A stretch of 64,000 nt of DNA from Chenopodium formosanum (GCA_024500155.1 CM044871.1:76926402-76990401); one strand, 5' to 3'. Positions 37,671 through 49,339 are shown, counted from the first letter of the stretch. Numbers and translations are program-made. Notes: generated from the letters alone by a model not told the origin.

Positions 37671-37906
37671 CAATGTCATTTAAAAATTGTTTTACAAAAT
37701 CAAACAAACCAAATGATTCTAGAGTAGGGCGGTGTAACCACCGAGAAGGAATTACCTCACGACCGATTAAATGTTCTAGCCGCTCCTTTTGCTCTCGACT
37801 AGCAATGCGGATCGTCAGCCAGTACGGAAGTTGCAAATCTGGGTCGTATTCCTCCTCTCGAACAGAAGCTCCTACCGAAAATGGACCTAGCCCTCTTTGA
37901 AGCCAT

Positions 37907-38700
37907 GGTAGAAAATGGGTTTAAAATTTATTGAATTAAAACTGAAAAAATTTTATATGGGAATGTAGAGGATGAAGAGAGGATCACAAATATGTAAAGA
38001 GTTTTGAATTTGGGTGAGAAATGGAGGAGAAATCTTAAAGAGAATATAGAGAGAATTTGAGTTTTACAGAGAGAAAGTAATGGAGAAAGAAGAAAGAATG
38101 AGAAAAGGTGAAGAAAGAAGAAGAAAAAGAGCACGGGTATGACTCGCGCCCGGTCGGGCACTAGCTCGCCCGGTCGGGCGATCTAACATGAATATTGCGC
38201 TATGCTCTCGCGCCCGGTCGAGCTGCGTTTGCCCGGTCGGGCGATCTAACGGTCCGATTTTATCCAACTCTTGCGCCCGGTCGGGCGTCGTTCGCCCGAT
38301 CGAGCGATCTAACGCTTTAGAATTCATCTCTTCTCGCGCCCGGTCGGGCGAGGCTTGCCCGATCGGACGGACAAAGTAGTTCGTATACGACACTTCTCGC
38401 GCCCAGTCGGGCAAAAATATGCAATTTTGGAGACTTGCTCTCGCACCTGATCTCGCCTCGCCAGATCGGGCCCGAGGCTAAATCGTTTAATTATTATTTT
38501 CTTCTTTTCTCCAAAATTTGGCTAACTCTTTTCCTTCAAACCTGTACAAACACTCATAAAACTCATTAAATTCTCTCATCTCTCCTCTCATAAGAAAAAG
38601 GAAAGAAAAACTAGTCTAAAAAGCATTAAAAATACGGGTTGCCTCCCGCAAAGCGCTGGTTTATCTAGGTCCCGCACGACCTTCTTACCAAGTACAATAA
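37907..38700 (-). promoter_or_regulatory. Spacer in place of pol: palindrome array plus pyrimidine-rich leader
   Basis: On minus, 38470-38140 is an array of GCCCGACCGGGCG-type palindromes in units of about 65-70 bp separated by GTTAGATCG and GCGAGAG strings. 38130-37960 is a CT-rich leader (TTCTTCTTTCTTC and the like), then CCATATAAAATTTT (about 37955-37968) and the ATG of ORF1 at 37906. The layout (palindromes, then pyrimidine-rich leader) copies that of this element's LTR. It may act as an internal promoter or as an RNA structure; neither is shown. Confidence 0.5.
38140..38470. repeat. GCCCGGTCGGGC palindrome array
   Basis: About nine GC-rich inverted repeats of the form GCCCGGTCGGGC/GCCCGATCGGGC, some with one decayed arm (CCGATCGAGCG, CCCAGTCGGGC). 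The motif is otherwise found only in this family's LTRs. Confidence 0.85.
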
Positions 38701-41454
38701 CTAGGACCTTTGGCCTAATGCTTGATCGGGTGGTTTCTTACCCGGTCTAGCGGTGTTTAGGCTGCGATGCGGCTTCCTGACATACCCTGTGGGACGCCAA
38801 ATCACCTTATCTGGTGGATCCTCCTTTACTTGGACTGGGGGATCTTCAATGCTACGCACTAAAGATCCTTCTTCGATCGAAGGTTGCTTCAAATTGTCAT
38901 TGCGTTCAACACTTGCAACTCGATCTGGCGGAACACTTACCGTAGACTCAATTCGCACAACTTTCTTGATCGGTTCCACCTTTTCATCCTCAAAACCAAG
39001 ACCAACATTGTAGAGTGCTCTTTCTATTACATCGACTTCCTTCTGCCATTTGTCTATCTCATCTGAAAAGGATGCAACACAAGATACCGCCTCCAAGGGA
39101 TGTTTTTCAAGAGCTTGGGGCTTGTTAGAATAATTCTCAACCACATTAACCTTGAAGCATTTTTCCTCAGTCATGGAGCTTTTAGGGGTATTATTAAGAT
39201 TGAAAACAACTTTATCATCCCCTACTGATAATGTTAACTTACCACTTCTTACATCTATGACTGCTCCTGCAGTGTTAAGGAATGGTCTACCCAAAATAAT
39301 TGGGGTTTGCATATCCTTATCCATATCAAGAACAACAAAATCTACAGGTATATAAAATTTACCTACTCTAACGGGGACATCCTCTAAAACACCTATGGGG
39401 TATTTGAAAGAACGGTCGACCATTTTTAGAGTTATATTAGTAGCTTTTAATTTACCCATATTCAACTTAGAACACATAGATAATGGCATGACGCTAACAC
39501 TAGCACCCAAATCACATAATGCATTATCAATCAAGAGATTGCCAATATGACAAGGGATAGAAAAACTACCCGGATCTTTTAATTTAGGTGGAGACTTATT
39601 TTGAAGTACGACACTACACTCCGCAGTGAAATCTACTGTCTCTACCTCACTAATAGACCTTTTCCTCGTCAATATTTCTTTCATAAATTTTGCATACGAA
39701 GGAATTTGTGTGATTAATTCAGTAAAGGGAACTGTTACCTTCAAATCTTTTACCACCTCCAGGAAATTACCAAACTGCCTATCCAAGTTTGTCTTCAATT
39801 GACGATTGGGGAATGGAAGTTTGATAATTGGCTTAGGAGCATTATTGCTCTTGTCTGGAGTAGCCACCTTCTCTGGAGTCGTACCCTGCAATGTAGAATT
39901 AGATATGTTAGTACTATCCTTTAGCCCTGCAGGGCTATTAACTACATTATTTGGTTTAACGGAATCAAGATTAGCATTATTTAATAAAACAGGTTCATCA
40001 ACTCTAGGCATAGAGGGCCCTTCATAGTTTGAACCACTCTTTAGAGTAATTGCAAATGCTTGATCCGTAGGCCTGGTCAGCTGTGCTGGCAGAGCTCCCT
40101 GTTGGCGGGCTTGTAGAGTAGCGGAGAGTTGCGCAATTTGATTATCTACAATTTTATTATGTGCTAGAATTTGATCAATTGTCGCATCTCTACTCTCCAT
40201 GTGCTTTTTCATATTAACCAACATTGTTCTAATTTCCACCAGAGAAGGGTTAGAAGATGAGGAGGATTGTTGTGGTTGGTTCTTCTGGCTAGCATTGGGA
40301 TGATAATATTTCTGCTGCTATTGCTGTGGCGCCTGCGGTTCTTGTGCTGGTGGATTCTGAACATTAGTACTCCGACAGGAAAGGTACGGATGGTTCCGAT
40401 ACCCAGGATTGTAGGTGTTGGAGTATGGGTTATTTTGCCTATAAGCTTGAAAGACATTAACTTGCTCCACAGAACTCCTGCAATCTTGATCCCAATGACC
40501 TATAATACCACAATTTTCACAGAAAACCTCATTAGAATTATTATTAATTGCAGAAACATTAGCTACATTGACAGAGCTAAGATTATCTAATTTTTGGCAA
40601 ATAGAGGTCAGCTGAGCTTGCAAAATGGATACAGAGTCAACACTATGCTTCCCCTTGTTCGCAAATCCTCTAGGATTCCCATATTGGGAATTGTGTATTG
40701 CCATGTCTTCAATAACCTGACCTGCATCTTCAACATCAAGATTCATAAATCTCCCACTAGCTGCAGAATCTAAAATTATTCGAGAAGAATTTCCAAGGCC
40801 ATTATAAAAGGCTTGGATTAACTGCCATTGCGCTAAATTATGGTGGGGGCAGTCTCTTTGTAAATCCTTGAACCTCTCCCAAGCCTCATATAAAGATTCA
40901 TCGGCTTCTTGAGCAAAGTTCTGAATCGCACTCCGTAGTACGGCTGTTCTCTCTACAGGATAATACTTGTTATAGAAATTCAAAACAAGAGTTTCCCAGT
41001 CAGTTATACCAAGTGCAGTTCTATTTAAGCCATTAAACCACAATTTAGCTTTTCCAGTTAAAGAAAAAGGAAAGAGAATCTCCCTGATTTGGTCTTGAGT
41101 GACCCCAGATTGCCTGATGGTGTTACAATATTGACAATAGTCGGCAATATGAAGATTTGGGTCTTCACCCTTGGCTCCACTGAATTGCTTCCTTTCTATC
41201 ATCGTTATAAATTGAGGTTTAATTTCGAATTGAACTCCATCAAGAGCCGGAGTAGGGGTGAGATGTGGAAAATCTGTAAGCTTTGGTTGTGAGTAATCAC
41301 TAAGCTTCTTTGGGAGGATCGCGGTGATTATTGTTATTATCACCAGAATCCGCCAGGATTTGCTTGTAGAAATTTTTCTGTCTATGGAAAGAACGTTCGA
41401 TCTCAGGATCGAATGGGATGTACCCTGATCTAGAACACACCTGGGCAAAAACAA
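38701..41454 (-). pseudogene. Athila-like gag-protease
   Basis: Gag and protease are in one frame. The gag core runs through QFSGAKGEDPNLHIADYCQY, FPFSLTGKAKLWFNGL and FYNKYYPVERTAVLRSAI. The zinc knuckle CENCGIIGHWDQDC is a complete CX2CX4HX4C. TAG at 40318-40320 interrupts a Gln-rich run; the frame then continues 512 codons with a helix (SRDATIDQILAHNKIVDNQI) and the protease CDLGASVSVMPLSMCSKL, followed by IILGRPFLNTAGAVIDV. The catalytic motif is DLGAS rather than DTGA, as in other Athila proteins. The tail is Pro/Lys-rich and ends before any reverse transcriptase. Upstream, a second frame (41300-41430, IPFDPEIERSFHRQ) looks like the true gag N-terminus joined by a one-base frameshift near 41300-41315. 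No ATG is evident there. Confidence 0.88.
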
Positions 41455-41560
41455 AAAGTAGAATCAAATGTGAGATTTGCCTCAGAGAACTAACGCTCTC
41501 TGAGACAAAAGGAAAATAATCTAGACTACAAAAACAATCATAAATAAAAATAAAACCGTT

Positions 41561-41578
41561 TCCCCGGCAACGGCGCCA
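41561..41578 (-). other. Athila-like primer-binding site (tRNA-Asp)
   Basis: Minus TGGCGCCGTTGCCGGGGA, complementary to the 3' end of plant tRNA-Asp, the usual Athila primer; 6 nt from the LTR. Confidence 0.9.
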
Positions 41579-41584
41579 AAATTT

Positions 41585-43258
41585 TGACAGGGTAAAGTCG
41601 TATCCCCTAATCATAAATAATTCCTAAGACCTCTAACTAAAGCAGATAGGGAAGTAGGATCGATCTCCACAGGGAAACAAGTCTTTCTATTCCTAATTAA
41701 ACTAAAATAATCTAGATTATGAAGTAACCAATATTTATATTTGAATAAGAAACTAAACTACTAAGATTGAGAATAGGGAGAAAACAATATATAAAAGGAT
41801 CTAGGGCATAGGTTCACCAATAAATAATACTCCAGGGTAAAACATAGTAATCAATAATTGACATTTCATAAATAACATGATTAACAGGCTCTCGCAATTT
41901 ATTAATCAACATCGATCTAACAGGCTCTCGCAATTTACTAGTTCTAAGTTCTTATTGAAAATAGCCTTTAATATCAAATTAACATCTGCTCGATTCATCA
42001 ATTCAATATTGCTATACTTTTACAAGCCATAATTGTAAAGCGTTAAAACAATTCAATAAGAAATTATCATGTAATATCAAGAACCAATAATAGTCAATCA
42101 TCAATGCATCAATTAACCAGATTGTAAAGGGCTTTCACTACGTATTACAATCACAGAATTAATCTACCTGTATTAAATCTCATCTCTCGAATCTTGACTT
42201 AACCATTTATAAATTAATTTGCCTATTGAAACTAGACCTAAACATCAATTCTCATCTCTCAAATCTTGAATCAATATTGTCAAACTCATGCATAAAAGAT
42301 AGGCCTAATCTAGTCACAGAGCATTAAATCAATCAACAGGAAATTAATCTAGCATTGATAATTAACAGCAATAAATTACCCTTTCATATTATTTATGGAT
42401 CCCCATAAATCCTAGAAATAGAACTACTCACACATAGTAAAAACTAAACTAATAAAAGCAATAAAATAAGACATGATTGAAGGAATAAAATAAACAACTA
42501 AGATTAAGAGAAGAGAAATCGTTACCAAAATAAAGCTGGAATTAAGAGTAGAATTAAGAACAAAGGTTTAAGAGAAAGAAAATCTAAGAGAACAATAAAG
42601 AGAGTAAAGAAAGAGTAAAAGGAAAGAGAGGAAGAGAGATATCCTAAAATCGTATTACGGAGGAGTATTTATACTCCGTACAAATCCTAAACAAAAACAA
42701 ACTAAAACGACGTTAATCGTCAACTAATAAATACACGCGCCCAATCGGGCGAGGCACCGCCCGATCGGGCGCGCCTTTTTACTCTCTAGTACTAATCTCG
42801 CGCCCGGCCGGGCGCGTCACCGGGCGCCAACCTTAGCTTCTCCCGCCCGGCCGGGCGCGCCTCTGGGCGCCAGCCTCTTTGGCCGGGCGGCTCATTTGGG
42901 CCACTATTTGGACTACGATTGGGCTCCAATTCTTTGGGCCAATCTGGGTTTCCTCTTCCGGTCTTGAATACTCGGTCCAAATTCCCCGGTATCACCTATA
43001 CCAAGCCCTTAATCACCGGTTCGATGGCTCTAACCGGCCCTGGGCTATAGAATCTGGTAGTGCTTCTCCAATGCTCGTGATTGCTCCAAAATATCTCGGG
43101 AAAATACTCTAAAAGCATAAATCCCTGCAAAAGTCAACCAAATCTACGAAAACACTAGAAAACACCAATTAGTAATAAAAGTGGCTCTAAAGAGCCAAAA
43201 ACACTACTAATTACGACCAAGGGACGGGGGTAAAATACTATATAAAATAGACACATCA
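41585..43258 (-). repeat. Athila-like 5' LTR (1674 bp)
   Basis: Partner of 27481-29153. TATA on minus at 42663-42676, palindrome cluster at about 42735-42895. One palindrome arm carries a substitution (CCCAATCGGGC at about 42740). Confidence 0.95.
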
Positions 43259-43514
43259 ACCACCCAAACCCTGGGATATGAAATCATTAAGAGCCTTAGC
43301 TCAACCTCACATTATCAAAGCGGTGAATTCATCAAGTCCGTCTCATTAGGATCACCCAAATCTTGGGCTAAGAATTCATTTAAAGCTAAAAGCTTAACCT
43401 CACTAAATGTACAAGTCATAGGAATGGGAAGTGTACAATTATGAGTATTTCCATGGTTTCGTTAGTCCACATGAATCCTTGTGTGAACAAGGTCGGGTAT
43501 CCACCATGAATTCC

Positions 43515-44409
43515 TCAAATAACGGGCTTTAGACCCATTCCCCTCGACGTATCAAGGACAAGTCTTCTATTTAGTCCTTTAGTTAATGGATCTGCTAGAT
43601 TCCTCTCAAATCTTACATATTCCATAGTGATAACACCACTTATTATCAAAGTCCTCACAGACTCATGTCTCACATGAATGTGCCTTTTTTTTCCATTGTA
43701 AGCACTGTTTATGGCAACACAAATAGCAGCTTGTGAATCACAATGTAAAGAAATAGGTGGAGCAGGTCGCCCCCACAATGGAATATATGCTAATAAGTTT
43801 CTTAACCACTCCGCCTCTATCTCGCCCAAGTCCAAGGCTATGAACTCAGACTCCATAGTTGACCGGGCAATACAAGTCTGTTTTGAAGACTTCCAAGACA
43901 CAGTTGCTCCACATAAAGTGAAAACATATCCACTAGTGGAACTTACCTCATCATTGTCAGACACCCAGTTTGCATCACAATATCCTTCTAAAACAGCAGG
44001 AAAATCAACATAATGCAATCCCCAATCCATACTCCATAGTGCCAAGAAGATACCTTAATAGGCGTCTAAGAGCATTCCAATGTTCTCTATTAAGGTTATG
44101 GGTATACCGACTAAGTCTGCTAACTGCATAAGCTATGTCAGGTCGAGTGTAGTTCATAAGAAACATAAAACTCCCAATTATTTTAGCATACTCAGTTTGT
44201 GACACACTATTGCCATAATTCTTTTTTAAGTGAACGCTAGCATCATAAGGAGTTTTAACAGGCACAACATCATAACTGTTAAATTTCTTTAACACTTTTT
44301 CCACATAATGAGATTGAGACAAGGAGAAACCATTACTAGTTTTAGTAACTTTAACACCCAAAATAACATCAGTTTCACCTAAGTCTTTCATCTCAAACTG
44401 AGAGGAAAT
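43515..44409 (-). pseudogene. Copia reverse transcriptase C-terminus and RNase H
   Basis: 44409-44005 gives FEMKDLGETDVILGVKV, YTRPDIAYAVSRLSRYTHN and LRRLLRYLLGT, the end of a copia reverse transcriptase. After a frameshift near 44040, 44045-43515 gives the RNase H: YCDANWVSDNDEVSSTSGYV, ARSTMESEFIAL (catalytic Glu), LHCDSQAAICVA and the tail KGLNRRLVLDTSRGMGL. The upstream part continues at 46292 beyond the CACTA insertion. Confidence 0.9.
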
Positions 44410-44412
44410 AAA

Positions 44413-46291
44413 CACTACACCAAAAACTAGATTAGAGATTGGTAAATATAGAACGGTTACCAAAGGTAGGCGTTCTCCATAAGAATATAGAACGTGTTTA
44501 TATAAGAGGCATTCTGTATGTTAATACATATGAAACGGTTAGCATAGTTAACCGTTCTCTATTTCTTTTAACTCAAATAATTAAAAAAAAAAATTAATTA
44601 TTATATATGATATAGAACGGTCATCTTGACAACCGTTTTGTATTGTATTAATTAATTATTTTTTTTAATTAGGAGGAAAAAATATACGGAGTAATTTATT
44701 TTCACTTTCACATTCACGTTGAATAAATTAAAAAAAAAAAAAAAGGAAAAAAAGTATTGTATTGTTAACCCTAGCAGGACTGCCGCTCCAATGCTCTATC
44801 CTCTTTCTTTTCTCTTAATTTTTCAGCCGCTCTATTCTTTCACTCTCATCTCTCTCACAGATTTCCTTTTCTCTTCTCCTTAAATCCGGTTTAGAGTTCC
44901 TTTCCTCCATGACTTTGACCCTAACTGATTGGTCATTAATAAGCGAAGAGAAGCTTCGACCTTAGAGATGCTTAACAATGGCGATCCACGGTTAATAATT
45001 ATAAGCTTTTCCTTTTGAACAATTTCAAAGCTATATCAACAAAACGAAGTCAATAAGATCCAATTTCAAGGTAAATCATTCCTCTTTTATTTCGTTTAAT
45101 TTAGTTTCAATTTAGTTTTCAGGTCTTGCTATTATCGATGTATCCAAATTCTTATGATTTCGATTTTTATTGTTTGATTTTTCTTGATTTTTAATTAGAT
45201 CTTAATTTTGATGTTGTTTTGAAAATATATTTCTCACAATGTTAAAGTTATAAATTTTGCTTTGATTTTCTTATTTCATTGTCTCTTGTTCGATTTGGAA
45301 GAATATTTTAACAGTCCTTTGTCCAAGTATGCATTTTTTTGCTGTTGATGTTTGGTTGATGGTGTTGAAGTTATTGCTCTTCTGTGTACAGTGAATTAAA
45401 TTGGAGATTGGTGAACTTCTGGTAAATTGTGTTACTTCCATCCAATTTGGATGTTGCGGAATTGAAGGTTGGGTGTGATTATTTTCACATGAATTTTTAA
45501 TTTTATTTTCTAAGATTAGAGTTAATAATTATCTTAGGGTACGACTCTTTTCATTAGTAGTATACTAGTATGATTGTTGTTAATCTGTAGTGATTTTTTG
45601 TAGGGAGGTGGATGGTTTACTTCTGTAATGTCGGAGATTTGTTTAATCGCAGGACATGTCTTGTGAATTCGAAATTTACATGTTATTTTCATGTTAATGC
45701 AGATTATTCATAAAGAAGATCAAGTATTGCATACAAGTTTATGATTTGTTGTCGGTCGATCAACATCATTGAAAGAAAAAGAGATCCTTGTAGCACAATT
45801 TTATTTTATTTTTTTATTTGATATCTTGTTATTCCTTTTTCATTTGCAATTGAGTTGTATGAAAATATTATCAATTTTAATTATAAGTTTTGAGTACTTT
45901 GGTAGTTGGTATTTTGATTTGACTTCTATGTATTTACTTTGAGTAAGTTTTTCAATTTGCAATTAGCTGCCTAATATATCTCGCAAATGGTTTTTTTTTT
46001 TATTAAAAAAAAGGAGGAATAGAAAACTGTTGGCATATCAAACCGTTCTCTTTGATAAAGCAAAACAAAACGGTTAAGTAATATGACCGTTGTCTTTTCC
46101 TTCATTATTTTCTAATTTTAAGCAGGGAATAGAGGACGGTGATTACACACAACCGTTCTCTATAGTTGAGTATACAATACGCCTATTTGAACTGTTCTTT
46201 ATACTTTACACATCGCTTAGCAGAAGAACGGTCCTAAGACGTTCTATAAAACCTATTTAAACCGTTCTCTAAACCATTTTTTGTAGTAGTG
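44413..46291. mobile_element. Non-autonomous CACTA element
   Basis: 1879 bp starting CACTACACCAAAAA and ending TTTTTTGTAGTAGTG (CACTACTACAAAAAA on minus), flanked by AAA at 44410-44412 and 46292-46294. Many subterminal copies of AACGGTT/AACCGTTCT occur in both orientations within about 230 bp of the left end and 280 bp of the right end; such repeats bind transposase in CACTA elements. No transposase is present. The interior is AT-rich, with a CT-rich run at 44795-44885. It splits the copia reverse transcriptase just after the YVDD box. Confidence 0.9.
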
Positions 46292-46846
46292 AAATTCTTT
46301 TGTTTCATTAATAACATCAATACGTGTACCAATAATCAACATATCATCTACATATAAGCAGGCAATTACACAATCAGATACAAACATTTTTGAGTACACA
46401 CACGTATCAGCACGATTCGCTACAAACCCAAAACTGAGTTTGGTTTTATGAATTTTTTCATACCACTATTTTGGGGCTTGTTTTAACCCATACAAGGATT
46501 TCTTTAACTTACACACTTTTTGTTCCTGTCCGAGAACCATAAACCCTGGAGGTTGAACCATACAAATTTCCTCCTCTAGGTCGCCATTTAAAAAAGCAGT
46601 TTTTACATCCATTTGATGCACAATCAGATTATAGCTAGAAGCTAATGCAAGTAAAGCACGTATAGTGGCGATCTTAGTCACAGGTGAATACGTGTAAAAG
46701 AAATCAACACCAAATTTTTGTGTGAACCCTTTAATCACTAGTCTCGCTTTATACCTTTCAACAGTACCAACAGTTCTAAGTTTTCTTTTAAAGATCCACT
46801 TACAACCAATGGCCTTACTACCCTTAGGTAAATCAACTAGTCCCAC
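46292..46846 (-). pseudogene. Copia reverse transcriptase, N-terminal and catalytic part
   Basis: GSKAIGCKWIFKRKL, YKARLVIKGFTQKFGVDF, VHQMDVKTAFLNGDLEE (first catalytic Asp) and LKKSLYGLKQAPK precede a TAG at 46466-46468. The same frame then reads WYEKIHKTKLSFGF and LYVDDMLIIGT (active site at 46343-46354) up to the CACTA edge. The TAG stands where copia proteins usually have Gln (KQAPKQW). Confidence 0.92.
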
Positions 46847-47606
46847 GTATGATTAGACATGATGGACTCTATTTCACTATTAACAGCTTCTTTCCAAAAA
46901 CTAGCATCAATTGAACTCATGGCCTCTTCAAATGTTTTAGGCTCATCATCAAACAAATGATAACATACAACAAGTTCATCTAATTCATCAACATCATTGA
47001 GTTCAGTTAAAAAGGCAGTAAAAAAACAGGACCAAAGCTAGTCTAAGTTCTACGTCTCTTACTTTTCCTAGGTTGGACAACATCATCATTTTGAACAATA
47101 GGAGAAGAAACAGGCATAAAAGAGGGTGAAGGAGCAGGAATAGCCACATCATGAGATACATTGTTTTTCTTCAAAGGGAAAATATGTTCAAAGAATTCCG
47201 CATCTCTAGATTCACACATAGATTTATCATTTAAGCACATGAACCTATAAGCTGCACTATTTGCAGCATAACCAACAAATATAGCATCAAAGGTTTTCGG
47301 TCCAATGTTTTGCCTTTTAAAGGAAGGTAAGGCAACTTTAGCAAGACACCCCCACACTTTCAAATATTTAAGGTTAGGCACATGGCCTTTCCACAGTTCA
47401 TAGGGAGTTTTGTCAAGCTTTTTATGAGGTACTTTGTTCAACACATAAGTAGCAGAAAGAATAGCCTCCCCTACATATTATCAAGCAAACCAGAACTAAT
47501 CAACATGGCATTCATCATCTCTTTAAGAGTTCTATTTTTCCTTTCAGCAATGCCATTTTGTTGGGGAGTGTAGGGAGCAGAAAGTTCATGGATAATTCCA
47601 TTTTTA
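46847..47606 (-). pseudogene. Copia integrase C-terminus and linker
   Basis: 47444-47043 reads LDKTPYELWKGHVPNLKYL, VWGCLAKVALPSFKR and IGPKTFDAIFVGYAANSAAY, the usual copia integrase tail. A further frame (about 46990-46850) reads FEEAMSSIDASFWKEAVNSE, the start of the reverse transcriptase domain. Frameshifts near 47040 and 47480 separate the parts. Confidence 0.85.
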
Positions 47607-48434
47607 TCACAAAGTCATTTTAAAAAGGTGGTTCCATATTCTCCCCCCCCGGTCAGACCTAAGTCTTTTAATCTTATGGTCCAATTGATTCTCAACTTCT
47701 GCCTTATAAATTAAAAACATGTTTTCCGCCTCATCTTTAGTCCTTAACAAATACACTTTGGTATATCTGGAATGGTCATCAACAAAGGTAATATAATACC
47801 GTTTGCCGCCTCTACTTACGGTTTTCTTAAAGTCAGCTAAGTCAGTATGAACCAATTCAAGCAATTCAGTTTGTATACTAAATACAGGTTTGAAAGGTTT
47901 CTTGGAATGTTTAGCTTCAACACAAATTTCACATTTATGACCATTACAAACTAGACTAGGAAATAACGACATGTTTTGCAAGCGTTTCATAGAACCATAA
48001 TTTACTACATGTCCTAATCTAGCATGCCAAATATCAAAAGTCTCAACAATATAAGCAAAAGTAGAAGCTTTATTAATAGAATCAACAATAAATACAGTTT
48101 CTAAGATAAATAACCCACCAGAAAAATATCCCTTTCCCACAAATTCCCCATTACGAGATAAAACTAACTTATCACCTTCAAAAACAAGTTTCACACCAGC
48201 CTTGTTAAGAAGTGCACCAAAAATTAAATTCCTACGAAGGGAAGGAACATACAACACATTTTGCAGAGACAAAGATTTTCCAGAGTTTAACTTAAGGAGA
48301 ATTTTCCCTTTACCGAGCACTTCAGAGCTGCTAGAATTCCCCATGTAAACTTGCTCAGCATTCATAAATTCTGTAAAATCAGAAAAAAGATCTTTGTTAG
48401 AACAAAAATGTTTTGTGGCTCCTGTGTCTAATAC
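47607..48434 (-). pseudogene. Copia protease and integrase core
   Basis: Begins at the B2 junction inside the protease (LDTGATKHFCSN, catalytic Asp). It continues with LQNVLYVPSLRRNLI, the integrase zinc-binding region (WHARLGHVVNYGSMKRLQNM, then CEICVEAKHSKKPF) and the core (LLELVHTDLADF with the first Asp, ITFVDDHSRYTKVYLL with the second). It stops near 47607 after RLRSDRGG. Gag and the protease N-terminus lie beyond B2. The first few codons of the open frame are B2 LTR sequence, not copia. Confidence 0.92.
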
Positions 48435-49339
48435 TGTAGACACCCATTTGTGTCTCCCCAAAAACAAACCCGGTGATGAGTACCTTTCGCGTCAAATCAT
48501 AATCGAATAAAGTGAAAGTGTGGAAAGTTTAGTGTTGCGGAAAGTTTTAATTTCTTTTCTTCTCTCTGTTTTTGAAAACTTATTTTAAGAAAACAGTCAA
48601 TCCAGTTTGGTTGATCCATGATATGGGTCCAATAGTACTGTGGTTGGATGGGGCTTGACAAGAGCTTTCCAACGATATATTATAAGCCCAATTCCGATGA
48701 ATATCGAGGAAGTTATGACCAATTTACTAAACTGGGCCCGATTTGAGCCTTATATGCGGCCCAATGATCTAGGGGAGGGCCTAATATGATTTATCATTCC
48801 TAATGCAATTAGGAATGGTTTTAGTATTCTAGATTCTTCTAGAAGGTTCTTTTCGTTCCTAATTCAATTAGCATTGATAAATTGACTTTTGTTGACTTTT
48901 AAGAGTTTTAATTAAAATCAAAGAGCATTTTTGAGGAAAATACGATTTTATCCTCCTGTACGGTAATTTTTATCTGATTTTAGAAAACGCGTGAATTTCT
49001 GAAATCAGCGCCAAACGCCAGCTGTAGCACCTGGCGCTACGCTTGGCGCCTGGCGCTAGTGGCGCAAACAACCAGCGTTGGCGCTGGTTCGTTTTTCTGT
49101 GCGCCAAGACTCTGTTTTGTTAATCTTATCTTTTTGGCTGATTTTCTCTATAAATAACGTATTAAAAACTCCGTTTTCAATCATCTACAACCAGTTTTCA
49201 ATTATAATCACCTACAACGAGTTTTCATTCATCGATTTTCTCACTCTCTTTAATCATTTACCATCTTTCTTTCTTCTTTTTTCTAAACTTGCTTTTCAAA
49301 TACAAAATTCCGCATTCACAAGATCTAGAAACACCTAGC
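48435..49339 (+). repeat. B2 5' LTR, first piece (U3 and TATA)
   Basis: Starts TGTAGACACCCATTTG. A GGCGCC/GGCGCT palindrome cluster at about 49008-49090 lies just upstream of the TATA box CTATAAAT (49148-49155). Confidence 0.92.
49148..49155 (+). promoter_or_regulatory. TATA box of B2 5' LTR
   Basis: TCTCTATAAATAACG, about 60 bp after the palindrome cluster, as in B1. Confidence 0.65.

Larger units (their letters stand above)
30838..37906 (-). pseudogene. Athila ORF1-type gene (env-position), split by the gypsy insertion
   Basis: A large protein gene of the plant ATHILA ORF1 type; its function is unknown, and it occupies the position of env in Athila elements. The likely start is ATG at 37904-37906 (MASKRARS), but a one-base frameshift about 50 bp later is needed to reach the frame YDPDLQLPYWLTIRIASRE. 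The frame runs to the insertion point (37671) and resumes at 32109 with MRKFVNMHYPTFRELTCEF through 353 codons, Pro-rich near PPPPVPPPQPQPEV. An in-frame TAG lies at 31041-31043. Beyond it the same frame continues to a C-run (about 30928-30935) where another frameshift leads to a Gly/Ser-rich, acidic tail ending at TAG 30838-30840. No transmembrane segment is obvious. Family assignment is from memory of the FRELTCEFLSSL and GREVIPSRW types of motif. Confidence 0.75.
27481..43258 (-). mobile_element. Athila-like LTR retrotransposon with gag-protease and ORF1 but no pol
   Basis: LTRs 27481-29153 and 41585-43258, TSD ACCAC at 27476-27480 and 43259-43263, tRNA-Asp PBS and PPT all agree on minus orientation. 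Without the nested gypsy element it is about 10.2 kb. Coding order is gag-protease (41454-38701), then ORF1 (37906-30838). No reverse transcriptase, RNase H or integrase lies between them (37907-38700 is a hairpin array and leader). Counted by eye, the LTRs differ at about 46 of 1674 sites (2.7%). Confidence 0.93.
17191..48434 (-). mobile_element. Ty1/copia element, minus strand, shredded by nested insertions (5' end outside window)
   Basis: Pieces in transcription order: protease and integrase (48434-47043), reverse transcriptase (46846-46292 and 44409-44005), RNase H (44045-43515), 3' untranslated sequence (43514-43264 and 27480-27121), 3' LTR (27120-26899 and 17604-17191). Interruptions are B2 at 48435, CACTA at 44413-46291, the Athila-like element at 27481-43258 and B1 at 17605-26893. 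The 5' LTR, PBS and gag lie beyond B2, off the window. The left LTR edge is inferred from TGTT at 17191 and could not be confirmed without the other LTR. Confidence 0.85.

Noticed and set aside
41561..41578. Possible tRNA-Asp gene
   Set aside because: Only the 18 nt complementary to the tRNA 3' end are present; it is a primer-binding site.
44760..45700. Possible host gene inside the CACTA element (CT-rich leader-like run, then intron-like AT-rich DNA)
   Set aside because: No reading frame of useful length or recognisable protein.
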